Made by a program: the position numbers and the translations under genes. DNA of 64,000 nt. It comes from CAZUWH01 sp964624075 (lineage in GTDB: Bacteria; Pseudomonadota; Alphaproteobacteria; Rhodospirillales; Rhodospirillaceae). Shown in pieces: positions 1 through 8,408 of the stretch; within the stretch, counting starts at the first letter, position 1; the number at the start of each line of letters is the position of its first letter. Where the stretch lies: assembly GCA_964624075.1 (NCBI GenBank), contig CAZUWH010000010.1, positions 13,759 to 77,758 on the forward strand, written 5' to 3'. Under the pieces are notes generated by a model, which was not told the DNA's origin, made no database searches, and saw nothing but the letters and a program-made list of their open reading frames with translations.

Positions 1-340
1 AAGGCTTGCGCCTGAAGCAGCACTTGGCGGGCGATGTCACGGGCGATACCGCTGCGCTGGAGGTGGAGGGCCAGATTGTGCTCCAACGTCTGCATGGCTA
101 TGTCGCGCACGGTCATGCTGCGCGGTGCAGCCGTTGTTAGCCGCCCTACGCCCAGATCACGGACAGAGGCGAGCGCATGTGTCAGCGCTTCTGCCGCCGG
201 TGCTTCCTGCCGGGCCAGAATAGAATCGGCAAGAGAGGGCCGTTCCAGTTGTGCCACTGCCACTATAGGCCGCCCCGTGCGATGGCCGCCGCCGCTTCGG
301 CTTCGCTGGTGATGGCGGCGGCCTTTCCTTTCTGCCCTGT
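1..340 (-). pseudogene. TolC-family outer membrane efflux protein, N-terminal part, cut by window edge
   Basis: Read on the minus strand, this stretch encodes the start of an outer-membrane factor of the TolC/OEP family, the trimeric exit duct of type I secretion and RND-type pumps. The visible signature is the first periplasmic helix, with the sequence TVRDIAMQTLEHNLALHLQR followed by a second amphipathic helix rich in Ala and Gln. A hydrophobic leader-like stretch (MALVAGLLTG) lies upstream in another frame, and a TAG separates the two, so a frameshift near position 275 is likely. The gene runs off the left edge. It follows a second, clearly broken TolC-like gene in the same orientation, so this may be a tandem paralogue or a displaced piece of it. 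Confidence 0.45.
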
Positions 341-472
341 CAGCAGGCCGGCCACCAGCGCCATGCCTCCCCACACCCGTGCCGTCCATGCCGGGGAGAG
401 GGTTTTCAGAGGAAGTGCCTAGAAACCGTTCATCATATCCCTCCGTTGGCCATGCCGTTGGTCATCACTTTT

Positions 473-1955
473 TCAAGAATGCCCCGTGCGGCCGAGATAG
501 CGGACGATCCCCATGCCGTGGTCGATCCAGGCCGAGATGTTCGCCAGACGCGCCGTCAGCACCGTATTGGAACGGGCAAGATACTCGCAATAGAACATAA
601 GATACTGTTCATTGCGCTCCGCGGCCTTCTGGAGAGCGAGCCGTGCTAGTTTCAGTTCCTCCTCGCTGCGTTGTCTCCGCAGATCCGCCGAGCGGATCTC
701 TTGCTGTGCCTCGTCCATGCGGCGGAGCAGGCGGTTGCGGGTTTCCTTCAGCCTGTCTCCACCGTCTGCCGTTCGGTATAGCGTGGGTGCAGGCTGCCGC
801 TACCTCGTAGGCATCCGACAGAGGCAGGGCATAGCGGAGAAAGACGGCGAGGTTGGTCTAGTCTGGATTGAACAGATGTCCCAGGGTCCCGCTCACTCGG
901 TCATAGCTATAAACGTTGTCCACCTGGCCTATGGCATAGCTGAACGATAGCCGAGATATCGGGGCGGATCTGATTATCACGGAAACGCGTGTTAGCCCGG
1001 TTTGCGTCGAACTGCGCCTCGACGATGGCTAAGTTCGGATGGCCGGCCAGAAGCGCCTCTTCCACGTTTTCGACCACAATAACGGTTCGATGTACACCAT
1101 AGGTAACTAATCTGCACGCATGGAAACGTCAATCTCCGGCACGAATACAATCTCATCACGCAAGGCTAGCAGACGGCGCAGAGCATTCGATGTCTGCAAG
1201 TAGTTGTTCCATGCGATTTCCAGGTGATTCCTGGTATTCTCGGTCTCGGCCTGAACCTGTTTCAGATCATAGAGCGTGACCGAGCCAGCATCGAAGCGGC
1301 GTTGCACGCTGATTCCGATGACCTCTAGAAGCCGCTGATGGGTGGCGATGGTAATGATTTCCTCCCGTACCTGGACAAGAGCCAGGTAGGCGAGCAGGGC
1401 GGTCTCAAACTTTAAGGTTGTTCATATTGCTTCAGTACAAGTTTTAGAAGCTGATTGCTTTCAGCCCAAAAGGCTTCCAGATTGGTGAGCGACCCGTCCG
1501 GCCTGAAGCCCTTCTTGGTGAACGGAAGCGGCATGGCGACAGACAGGGACAGATTGGCCGTCCACGGCATCCGGCTGCCCCAGCCGAACGGGTTAGCAAC
1601 GATACCACCACAGGATATTCGGAAAAGCCAAGCGGGTCATAGGTGTCCTTGATGCGGCGATTGAGATCGGCCTGGAGACTGACGACTCCCCCCACGGAAG
1701 GGGCTGTTCAAGGGCCATGGCGTAGGTGGTGGTGAACGGAGTGACCGGATCCTTGTTGGTGATGGTGAAGTTTGCAAATTCTGTCTCGGTGCCGAGAACG
1801 GGAGCGAGCAGACATTTATAAAAATCAGACGTCTCGTCAGTGCTTTCTATGATACTTTAATCAATAGAAATACATCCTGTGATCGTATTTCCCGTGGAAA
1901 AGCCGTTATTGCCCTGGTTATCCTGATTCAAGACGTTGATCCGCAGCGTGGCCAT
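473..1955 (-). pseudogene. Broken TolC-family outer membrane protein
   Basis: Fragments in different frames line up in the order expected for a TolC/OEP protein. From the 5' end there is a beta-strand region (ALEQPLPWG, then LQADLNRR), then TANLSLSVAMPLPFTKKG. A helical hairpin follows with the sequence VQRRFDAGSVTLYDLKQVQA and a partner helix ending NALRRLLAL. The second-repeat helix near 473-718 is rich in Glu, Arg and Leu and ends ARLANISAW. Frame changes occur near 1690, 1600, 1430 and 1100, and stops occur near 1860 and 870, so no functional protein can be made. TolC proteins export toxins, enzymes or drugs with an inner-membrane pump; no pump gene is seen here. Confidence 0.7.
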
Positions 1956-2044
1956 GCACCGCGACAGGTGTGAGAGACTGCACTTCACGGGAAATTGATG
2001 CATAGAACGGAGTCCTCAGATGTTTCCCAGAAGGGGTGGTCGCC

Positions 2045-3081
2045 ATGAGTGATGACGAAGACAAAACAGTTGTTGCCGGGGAGATGGAACAAAAAACCCG
2101 CTAAACAGCGGTGCCACCCTTCCGGGTCTGCCCCCAGCCTATCTGGTCTGTCTCGAAGCATCCCAGGTCGAAAACCTGATCGTCGGGCAGTCATTTCTTC
2201 TTATCTTCTTACGGAAATAGAAGTGTTGCTTGGACGCGATTCTTCCTGCGTGATCCCGATCACGGCCAAGAAACTGTCCCGTCGTCATGCCCGCATTTTT
2301 GCCGGCGCTGGCCGATGGGGTATCGAGGATACCGACAGCACCAATGGTATCTTTGTCAATGAAATCAAGGTTCCGAGCGCGTGGCTCAATCATCACGATG
2401 AGATCCGGGAACTTGAACGGCCAGCCCTTGTCAAGCCACAGGCCAAGACAGCCGCCGCCGTGGGGGCTGTCCATCCTGCTGCTTCTCCGGGCAGTACTCC
2501 GCCTACCGCTTGAGGCCGTCCCCGGTGCGGAAGAGGGAAGCGGCACGCTGCTGATTACCGGTCCCAAGGCGAGTGAAATCATTACAGACATACGAGCAGA
2601 AGATCAGAAAGAGAAAAATAAATCCCCTCCGGTCCAGAATCCTGCCAGACCAAAACAGCCGCGCGGGGGAGTGGCAGCCCGTATTCTTCGTCCCCTGGCG
2701 GCTGTTCTCATCGTGGCAGCGGGTTTGGGCCTATGGTGGTACTACGGCCATGAAAGCGGAACCGAACGGCTGGTGACGCAATCGAAGCAACTGCTGGAGC
2801 AGATCCTCCGTCGCAGTCACCAGCAAAGCCTGACCCAGATTCTGGCCACCGATCATGCGCAGGATACCGCGGCCCTGACCGACCAGCTTGCCCAAGCGGC
2901 CATTGCCTGGATGGCACCCCNNNNNNNNNNCCCCCCCCCCCCCCCCCCCCCCCGCGACGACGAAGCGCTCGCCAACCTCTACGCCCAGCTCACGCCTCTG
3001 CGCGTGGCATGCTGGAAGAGGAATGTTGCCATTACGATAAAGAACGGCGGCACCACGACTGAAGTGCGTGGTGTCCATTGA
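2045..3081 (+). pseudogene. Broken FHA-domain membrane protein
   Basis: The start MSDDEDKTVVAGEM is followed within 20 codons by a stop, and the protein resumes in another frame as GLPPAYLVCLEASQVENLIV. The FHA core then appears in a further frame: LLGRDSSC, KKLSRRHARI and DTDSTNGIFVN, the conserved GR, SRRH and NG elements that bind phosphothreonine. After another shift there is a Pro/Lys-rich linker and one membrane helix (LAAVLIVAAGLGLWWYY) near 2690-2745, then a helical tail. The gene also spans a run of N and a long C tract. FHA proteins act in signalling or in assembly of secretion systems; the exact role here cannot be told. At least three frame changes make it non-functional unless the assembly is wrong. 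Confidence 0.65.
2921..2953. other. Assembly gap (10 N) followed by a 23-base C tract
   Basis: Ten undetermined bases at 2921-2930 are followed directly by 23 consecutive C at 2931-2953, inside the broken FHA gene. A gap beside a long homopolymer suggests the assembler could not resolve the tract length, so the true reading frame across this point is unknown. Confidence 0.95.
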
Positions 3082-3230
3082 CCGCGACCACGCAGAGGTT
3101 TATAGCAACTACTCTAAATCGCACGATAGCATACGCTGTGGAAGTAGGCAGGGAATAATTTGCGTATTGCATTGTCATTACCCCACCCTAGCCTATCCGG
3201 AAGAAGGGGGATACCAGGAAGGGGCAGGCT

Positions 3231-3584
3231 ATGTTCTTCAAGTATTTCATGGGAATCGGCAAAGCTAATCTTATGGCGATTGTAGAAAGCAATGCCTTGG
3301 CGGCGAAGGGAACACATGCTCTTGCCCATGAATATTTAAGCCTTGCGCACCGTAATATTGAAAGAGTAACCGTGGTTTCGAGGGCCATGATGGCCTGTCG
3401 TATGCCGACCAGAGTTGTTCTTCTGCAAAGCAGGCTCATACGTGAGGCGTTCTCCTGCTTCCTAGATGAACGCAACCGGCTGGCGGAGGTCACCAGTTCC
3501 GTTGTGCGTGAGACGCTTGCCCCTACTATCGGCGCCCGTTGCAAGGCAAACCTTTCTCCGTCAGCCTTCCAACTCCACGCATGA
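3231..3584 (+). CDS. Phasin-like protein
   Basis: The product is 117 residues. Its pattern ANLMAIVESNALAAKGTHAL is typical of the phasin family, in which a short helix with an Asn-x3-Ile/Val-x-Ser/Ala-Asn motif precedes a long amphipathic helix. Phasins coat polyhydroxyalkanoate granules and control their size and number, acting at the granule surface in the cytoplasm. The rest is almost wholly helical with few Gly or Pro, as expected. It is a stand-alone gene between the FHA pseudogene and the cold-shock gene; no PHA synthase or depolymerase is nearby. Its length matches short alphaproteobacterial phasins. A DNA-binding or structural helix protein of another family is the main alternative. 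Confidence 0.55.
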   Translation: MFFKYFMGIGKANLMAIVESNALAAKGTHALAHEYLSLAHRNIERVTVVSRAMMACRMPTRVVLLQSRLIREAFSCFLDERNRLAEVTSSVVRETLAPTIGARCKANLSPSAFQLHA

Positions 3585-3983
3585 GATCATCCTTTTGGCC
3601 CGGTTGATCCAGGGGAGAGAGGAACGCAAGCCGTGACAAGGTTCACTCCCGTCAGGGGGGCAGGGCGTTTCCTATGGAACAAGGAGGGTCAGGCCGTGGG
3701 GGGAAGTGGGGAAGCAGATGCAGGAACGAAAGGAGATGGCCATTTCGGCACCCCGGAAAACCAGTCTGGTCAAAGAAATACGAAGAACCAGAGACAAAAT
3801 CTCACTGCGATAGAGCAATTTCCAGCCAAATGGTATGGCGTTGACTGGCAGAAGAGAAAACACCGGTACGGCCGGCGGGGGACCATCAACCTGACCGGAA
3901 ACTGCCCTGGGAACTCCCTCTTCCGAACACGAGATCTCCCATGCCTCGTGTTCGGAGGCTGAAAGGGGGCGCTTTATCCTGCC
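3585..3983. other. Intergenic stretch, no convincing gene
   Basis: About 400 bases lie between the phasin-like gene and the end of the cold-shock gene. A weak plus-strand frame (3633-3962) has no recognisable motif and a composition rich in Gly, Arg and Asn; I do not accept it as a gene. The only clear structure is the hairpin at 3922-3956. Confidence 0.5.
3922..3956. terminator. Hairpin downstream of the cold-shock gene
   Basis: A perfect 12-base inverted repeat (TCCGAACACGAG at 3922-3933, complement at 3945-3956) with an 11-base loop lies 28 bases past the stop of the minus-strand cold-shock gene. There is no T run on either side, so it is either a factor-dependent end or an mRNA-stabilising hairpin. 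Confidence 0.5.
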
Positions 3984-4424
3984 CTACAACAATGATACCG
4001 AATCTGCCATTGGCCCTTTCTGGCCGACACGAATGGTCAAACGGACCCGCTGTCCAGCCTCAAGCATTGACAGGCCGGCCTTTTCGATCACACGATTGCC
4101 GACAAACACGTCTTTGCCGCCGTTATCAGGCGAAACAAAACCAAATCCTTTCTCGCCGTTATAGAATTTGACGGTACCCTCGACGACCTCGGACTCTGTC
4201 GGGCCACCTGCGCCTATCTTGACAACTTCCTTGATCATCTCGACTTGCGGTCCTTTTTTGCCTTTGGCGATGTAGCAGTCGATCACTGTCCCTTCAGGAA
4301 GGGTAGCAAGACCGACTTGCTCGACTGCCGATATGTGGAGAAAGGCGTCTGGACCTCCGTCCGACGGTGTAACGAAACCAAATCCCTTGGAGGGGTTGAA
4401 CCATTTGACGGTGGCCCTGGGCAT
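3984..4424 (-). CDS. Two-domain cold-shock (CSD) protein
   Basis: The 146-residue product carries two cold-shock domains in tandem, the usual form of CspA relatives in alphaproteobacteria. These proteins bind single-stranded RNA and DNA and act as RNA chaperones in the cytoplasm. Domain 1 begins TVKWFNPSKGFGFV and carries the RNP2-like AFLHIS. Domain 2 begins GTVKFYNGEKGFGFVSP and carries DVFVGN, where families normally have VFVH, so a nucleic-acid-stacking His is replaced by Gly. I chose the ATG at 4424 because AGGA lies 8 bases upstream; an ATG at 4433 is in frame but has no spaced ribosome site, and the frame stays open further upstream without homology. It stands alone, ending before the hairpin at 3922-3956. 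Confidence 0.9.
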   Translation of the reverse strand: MPRATVKWFNPSKGFGFVTPSDGGPDAFLHISAVEQVGLATLPEGTVIDCYIAKGKKGPQVEMIKEVVKIGAGGPTESEVVEGTVKFYNGEKGFGFVSPDNGGKDVFVGNRVIEKAGLSMLEAGQRVRLTIRVGQKGPMADSVSLL

Positions 4425-4960
4425 CGAGAACATCCTGGTGCTAGAGACTGGGAAGAACGCAGGCAGTCTTCCGATTCGAAACCGTGCGACTCCTGCAACC
4501 GTAGCCGACATTTTCGCAGGGATGAACCGCAAATGCACCGTTTTTCTCCCCATGAGTGGACGGGAACGGAACCGCGGATCTCCCTCAGGCAACCCTCGGG
4601 TAGGCCCGCGCATGCTAAGTATGGTGCAAGAAGTTTATGATTTCAAACAAAGTCGGGAGGAAAAGCTGCTTTTGCCAGGCAAAACCCTTCTGCCGGGAGG
4701 CTACCAATGCCTGAATGGCCCAGGCCGGGCTTTGCGGTTCCGGCTTATCGGGTTTCCGGCAGTGGGACAGCCGCCCCGGAGCCGGGGAGCGATCTTTCCG
4801 ACTCGGCTCGCATTTGGACACGACGCCGCATGGAACCGGTGGGTCGGAGAGGGCGGGATCGTGACTCGGACTGTCTGGGAGACGCATTGGGTGGGACGAT
4901 GCGTTCGTCACACAAAACAATACGGTCCTTGCCATTCTACTGTGGGGCACTTCTGAAAAT

Positions 4961-5055
4961 CCTCCCCCTTGGATAGCGTATCCCCTCCAGGGGGAGGGGA
5001 AGCAGGGGTGTCTCTTCTGCAAATCAGTGTCATTCCCACAATAGGAATCGCCGCC
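4961..5055. repeat. Dispersed repeat family A, partial copy
   Basis: This copy shares a C-rich/G-rich hairpin core (CCTCCCCCT and GGGGGAGGGG) and the tail TTCTGCAAATCAGTGTC plus a GAATC ending with the copy at 32293-32425. The head of the element (TATGGAATTTATTCCAAG), seen in the copies at 18.1 and 32.3 kb, is missing here. Confidence 0.7.
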
Positions 5056-5291
5056 TCCCCTATCAGGGGAGCTTCATGACACGTCGAACTGGCAAAGATT
5101 ATGTGCATACGATGGGGGAAGTTAATCATACTGTCAGGAACTTTGCCCTTCGCCCGATGGCCGGAGAGCGAAACATGATCAAGAGCTTCGCTCCCACATC
5201 GGTTGAGAGACCGGGATCCTACCCCTGCGCAGGAACCGCCAGGGTTTATCCCTGTCACCATCGAAGCCAGGATCACCCCACCCCGTAATAT

Positions 5292-5323
5292 CCATGAGCG
5301 TAAACCATGACTTACGCTCATGG
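5292..5323. repeat. Dispersed repeat family C, palindrome
   Basis: Perfect 12-base arms, CCATGAGCGTAA at 5292-5303 and its complement at 5312-5323, enclose an 8-base loop. The same palindrome with the same loop length occurs at 25264-25297, and both are followed by a GC-rich CCGCCGC block. Confidence 0.8.
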
Positions 5324-5470
5324 GACCGCCGCAGCGGACATTTGAGCGCGCGACACGCCCGACGCTCGTTGGCACAACGAGTTATTACGTGTAATGGTTG
5401 AAACTTGCGGTGCTTCCTGCGACTATACAGTGCACATAATCCTTCCCAGTTTGACCAGGTCGGGAAACGA

Positions 5471-5848
5471 TCAGGCCGCATCTTCCTTGCGGTTCTTGCT
5501 GGAATTGACATAGGCAATCGCCGCATGTTCGGCACAATAAGGCTTGCTGGTCAACACGCGCTTGCCGCAGAAATGGAAGCTGGCATCACGCGGGTCACCG
5601 ATTGGCCAGCGGCAGGTCAATGCCGACAGCTCCACAACGGAACGAATCCTGGCATCTTCCTTTTTTTCGATTCTGGTTCTTTTGATCGGCGATGGCCGAC
5701 TGGTCAGACCCACTCGATGCGCCTTGCCGACAACGGCATTCTTGGAAACGGACAGCCGTTTGCCGATCTCTCCCGTGGTCAATCCTCCGTCCCACAAGCG
5801 CTGCAACTCGGCAATGCGCTCTTCGGTCCAAACGATCTTTTTATCCAT
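5471..5848 (-). CDS. gcrA: GcrA cell cycle regulator
   Basis: GcrA is an alphaproteobacterial transcription factor that binds sigma-70 RNA polymerase and activates promoters carrying methylated GANTC sites, linking CcrM methylation to cell division. The 126-residue product has the N-terminal DNA-binding helix-turn-helix (WTEERIAELQRLWDGGLTTG, then RLSVSKNAVVGKAHR) and the C-terminal polymerase-binding module with CRWPIGDP, FHFCGK and YCAEH. The linker is shorter than in Caulobacter GcrA (about 173 residues). The ATG at 5848 has GGAA just upstream; an in-frame extension to 5935 would read through the upstream terminator, so I reject it. No ccrM lies nearby. Confidence 0.95.
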   Translation of the reverse strand: MDKKIVWTEERIAELQRLWDGGLTTGEIGKRLSVSKNAVVGKAHRVGLTSRPSPIKRTRIEKKEDARIRSVVELSALTCRWPIGDPRDASFHFCGKRVLTSKPYCAEHAAIAYVNSSKNRKEDAA

Positions 5849-5917
5849 GTTCCGTCTCGCTCCGTGGTTGACAACATAATTGTCAATACCAGTATCTATA
5901 CGCATCTCCAACGAAAC

Positions 5918-5943
5918 AAAAAAAGGCCGTGACACACACGGCC
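5918..5943 (-). terminator. Intrinsic terminator
   Basis: On the minus strand a 7-base-pair GC-rich stem (5925-5931 with 5937-5943, loop of 5) is followed by seven T (A run at 5918-5924). It lies between the small frame at 5981-6163 and gcrA, so it would end transcription of the former and insulate gcrA. Confidence 0.8.
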
Positions 5944-5980
5944 CGAGGTTAGGGAGGAAACACCCACGAAAACTGACACC

Positions 5981-6163
5981 TCACCGCAACGCGCAATGAC
6001 CATGTTGCGTTGCAAGATCTGACACATCTGTTTCCTCTTGTAAAGAGAAAAATGCATAATCGTCTACCACGCGATAGACTTCCGGATTGTTCTCCCCGCA
6101 GTCACACCTTCTTGAGACCGCAAGAGAAACAAACCTATCCGTACCTTTCGATTCTACTTTCAA
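5981..6163 (-). CDS. Small protein of unknown function
   Basis: I do not recognise this 60-residue product. It has a basic N-terminus, a CDCGE motif in the middle, and an acidic stretch (SLQEETDVSDLA) before a short tail. Support for a real gene is indirect: a strong intrinsic terminator in the same orientation lies 38 bases downstream, so some transcript is made here, and the composition is protein-like. No clear ribosome site precedes the ATG. A small untranslated RNA ending at the same terminator is an equal possibility. Confidence 0.35.
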   Translation of the reverse strand: MKVESKGTDRFVSLAVSRRCDCGENNPEVYRVVDDYAFFSLQEETDVSDLATQHGHCALR

Positions 6164-6413
6164 TGAGATTGATCATAAATTATACAATCTATGACTTACA
6201 AGAAATGAATGGCACCCTTTTTCATTGCATGTAGTCCTGCCACGCGTAAGGGGGGGCTGGCACGTGATTATTGTGGAATGCGCACACAGAGAGCAAACGC
6301 CCTGCTCGTCCCAATGCGCGGACAGGAGAACTGCGCGCTCGGGAACGTTCTGGAAAACGTATTATTCCGGTGGCATTGAGGCCAAGCCTTCCTCACACGC
6401 TTTTCAAATCTTT

Positions 6414-6860
6414 TCAAGGGGTGTCGCGCGTGAGGAGCGGCACACCATGGATCACCGTTCCAGCGAGTCTGTAGGCCCTTGTCATACCAGCCCAGCCGTT
6501 GTTGACGGCGACGATCACCCATATCAGGTCCGGCTCGAACGCCATGGCAAGGTCGGTGGAAGAGGGATACGCCGGCCTATCGGGGTGGGAGTGGTAGTGT
6601 CCGATCAGACGCTCCGCCCCGCCGCGTAAATGCCGCATTAAGGCGAGACGGGCAACCGGATCGATCTCGAAACGGTCTCGCCGCGTCATTGCCAGAAGGT
6701 TGTGGGCTGGGACCACCCGTGTCACCCGTAGCTCTCCTTCTGCTGTGACCTCCCCGGCCAGCAGGCCACAGCATTCGGCAGGATAGGCGGCCACGGCTGC
6801 GGCTCGGATTCGATCGAGATCAGCTGGAGCCAAGCTCAGGAGGCTCGGGAACGGATTCAC
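6414..6860 (-). CDS. JAMM/MPN-domain metallopeptidase (M67 family)
   Basis: The 148-residue product is a stand-alone JAMM domain. The zinc motif is clear: GHYHSHPDRPAYPSSTDLA gives the H-x-H-x7-S-x2-D signature, and AECCGLLAGE near residue 30 supplies the upstream Glu. Bacterial members (Mec+/RadC-like isopeptidases) often remove C-terminal residues from ubiquitin-like sulfur carrier proteins such as CysO or MoaD relatives; no such partner is encoded here, so the substrate is unknown. The start is GTG at 6860, overlapping the stop of the upstream DUF6476 gene as GTGA, so the two are translationally coupled. Confidence 0.85.
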   Translation of the reverse strand: MNPFPSLLSLAPADLDRIRAAAVAAYPAECCGLLAGEVTAEGELRVTRVVPAHNLLAMTRRDRFEIDPVARLALMRHLRGGAERLIGHYHSHPDRPAYPSSTDLAMAFEPDLIWVIVAVNNGWAGMTRAYRLAGTVIHGVPLLTRDTP

Positions 6861-7249
6861 GGAGCAGATCCTGCCGGGACAGAGTCTGTGACGATAGTGC
6901 CAAGCACGTGGCCAGTGAGCAGGTCGATGATGACGATCCGTTGTTTCCGTCCGCCGTCATCTGCAAGCCGCAAGATCAGACGTTCCGCCCCGTCTGCCAT
7001 CATGGCAACAATCCGGGTGCCGTGGGTGCCGCCGGGGGGCGAAGCCAGCGTGACCGTTCCGAAAGGGATGCGCTGGTAGCGTGACGAATCGGCAGCAGCA
7101 GCAGCTGGCGAAGAGGAAGCAGAGGCAGGGGCAGAGTCGCCGGCCTTGATGAACAGGCCATAAGCAACTATGCCTAGACCGACGACGATGCAGGCAGCCA
7201 TCGCGAGGACCAGAATCTTGACCGCTTTGATGGTACGCTCATCCGACAA
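6857..7249 (-). CDS. DUF6476-like single-span membrane protein
   Basis: The 130-residue product has a short charged N-terminus and one membrane helix (ILVLAMAACIVVGLGIVAYG) near residues 12-31. An Ala/Ser-rich linker and a C-terminal domain with VTLASPPGGTH and AERLILRLADDGG follow. The layout matches small alphaproteobacterial membrane proteins of the DUF6476 type; the function is unknown. It is expressed leftward, divergently from rluD with only 32 bases between start codons, so the two promoters overlap or lie inside the genes. It shares a 4-base overlap with the JAMM peptidase gene. The start ATG at 7249 has a G-rich element (GGGGAAG) about 12 bases upstream. Confidence 0.65.
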   Translation of the reverse strand: MSDERTIKAVKILVLAMAACIVVGLGIVAYGLFIKAGDSAPASASSSPAAAAADSSRYQRIPFGTVTLASPPGGTHGTRIVAMMADGAERLILRLADDGGRKQRIVIIDLLTGHVLGTIVTDSVPAGSAP

Positions 7250-7281
7250 GACTTCCCCCCCTTGAAGCAGGAAACATTTGC

Positions 7282-8259
7282 ATGATAGCCGATGATACGC
7301 CTGGCATGTCTTCCTTTGCGTTCAAGATGTACGTCACGCCGGAACAGGCCGGCTTGCGGCTGGATCAATGTGTGGTGCCCCCATTGTCCCGCTCGCGTCT
7401 CAAGGCCTTGATTCTGGACGGGCAGGTAACGGTGGATGGCATAGCGATCCAGGATCCGGCCATCCGGCTGCACAAGGGGCAGAACGTGGAGGTTGTAGTT
7501 CCCGCACCCAGGCCGGCGCATCCTGCACCGCAGGCGATTCCCCTTGACGTCGTGTACGAAGACACGGACGTGATTGTGATTGACAAGCCGGCCGGCATGG
7601 TAGTCCATCCAGCCCCTGGCACGCTGGATGCGACTGTGGTCAATGCCCTTCTGGCTCATTGCGGGACTCGTCTGTCGGGCGTAGGCGGAGTCAGGCGTCC
7701 GGGCATCGTGCATCGTCTCGACAAGGGAACCAGTGGTCTTTTGGTGGTGGCCAAAACTGACCTGGCCCATCATGGCCTTGCCGCCCAATTCGCCGCCCAT
7801 CGGGTGGAGCGGGCCTATAAGGCGGTGGTGTGGGGTGTTCCGTACCCGTCCGGGGGGGTGATTGAGAGAAATATCGGCCGGCATCCCATCGATCGGAAAA
7901 AGATGGCCGTGGTGAAAAGTGGTGGCAAGTCGGCCTTGACACGCTACCAGGTGGAGCAGGTTTTCGGCCGAACAGCCAGTCTGATCGAGTGCCGTTTGGC
8001 CACGGGGCGCACGCATCAAATCCGGGTACACATGGCTTCAGTCGGACACTCTCTCGTCGGGGATGCGGTGTATGGCCGCGTCCCTTCTTTGCAGGGACTA
8101 CCGCAGGTGGCAGCGATAGCCTTGCGGAATTTTCCGCGCCAAGCCCTTCACGCATATTTGATCGGCTTTTGCCATCCAAGAACAGGAAACCGGCTGCACT
8201 TTCAAAGCATATTACCTCTTTATATCAAAGAGTTAATAAAACTTTTAGAGACTCACTAA
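7282..8259 (+). CDS. rluD: RluA-family pseudouridine synthase (RluD-like)
   Basis: The 325-residue product has an N-terminal S4 RNA-binding domain (AGLRLDQCV, then SRSRLKALILDGQVTVDG) and a catalytic domain with HRLDKGTSGLLVVAK, in which the Asp is the nucleophile. RluD makes pseudouridines in helix 69 of 23S rRNA. Further family blocks are DVIVIDKPAGMVVHP and TGRTHQIRVHM. The ATG at 7282 has AGGAA eight bases upstream. In many alphaproteobacteria rluD is followed by rpoH, as here (rpoH starts 150 bases on), which supports RluD rather than RluC. The last 25 codons are AT-rich compared with the rest. Confidence 0.9.
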   Translation: MIADDTPGMSSFAFKMYVTPEQAGLRLDQCVVPPLSRSRLKALILDGQVTVDGIAIQDPAIRLHKGQNVEVVVPAPRPAHPAPQAIPLDVVYEDTDVIVIDKPAGMVVHPAPGTLDATVVNALLAHCGTRLSGVGGVRRPGIVHRLDKGTSGLLVVAKTDLAHHGLAAQFAAHRVERAYKAVVWGVPYPSGGVIERNIGRHPIDRKKMAVVKSGGKSALTRYQVEQVFGRTASLIECRLATGRTHQIRVHMASVGHSLVGDAVYGRVPSLQGLPQVAAIALRNFPRQALHAYLIGFCHPRTGNRLHFQSILPLYIKELIKLLETH

Positions 8260-8408
8260 ATTTTGATATACCTGACTAAAAAACTGCGTTATTATTTGAT
8301 CTTGTATGAGGGGTATGGTACCGTTGTCTGTGGATATGGGAGGACGGTCGTTACGCATGGTCCGTCGTGGTACGGGTAGGCCTCTCAATTTCGAAGGGAG
8401 AGATCGGC

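Larger units (their letters stand above)
4434..5470. other. Intergenic region of about 1 kb with repeats
   Basis: No reading frame here has family motifs. Several long GC-rich frames overlap each other on both strands, which is what high-GC noncoding DNA gives. What can be seen is a copy of repeat family A (4961-5055), a palindromic copy of family C (5292-5323) and a small hairpin, CTCGTTG with its complement, at 5365-5381. The upstream end must hold the promoter and leader of the cold-shock gene, but I cannot place them securely. Confidence 0.6.

Noticed and set aside
3633..3962. A 109-codon plus-strand frame between the phasin-like and cold-shock genes
   Set aside because: Low-complexity composition, no motif, no ribosome site, and it ends within a hairpin.
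4333..4956. A 207-codon plus-strand frame antisense to the cold-shock gene and beyond
   Set aside because: Half of it is the complement of a certain gene; the rest has no family resemblance.
7174..8031. A 285-codon minus-strand frame over rluD
   Set aside because: Antisense to a well-supported pseudouridine synthase; rich in His and Arg without motifs.
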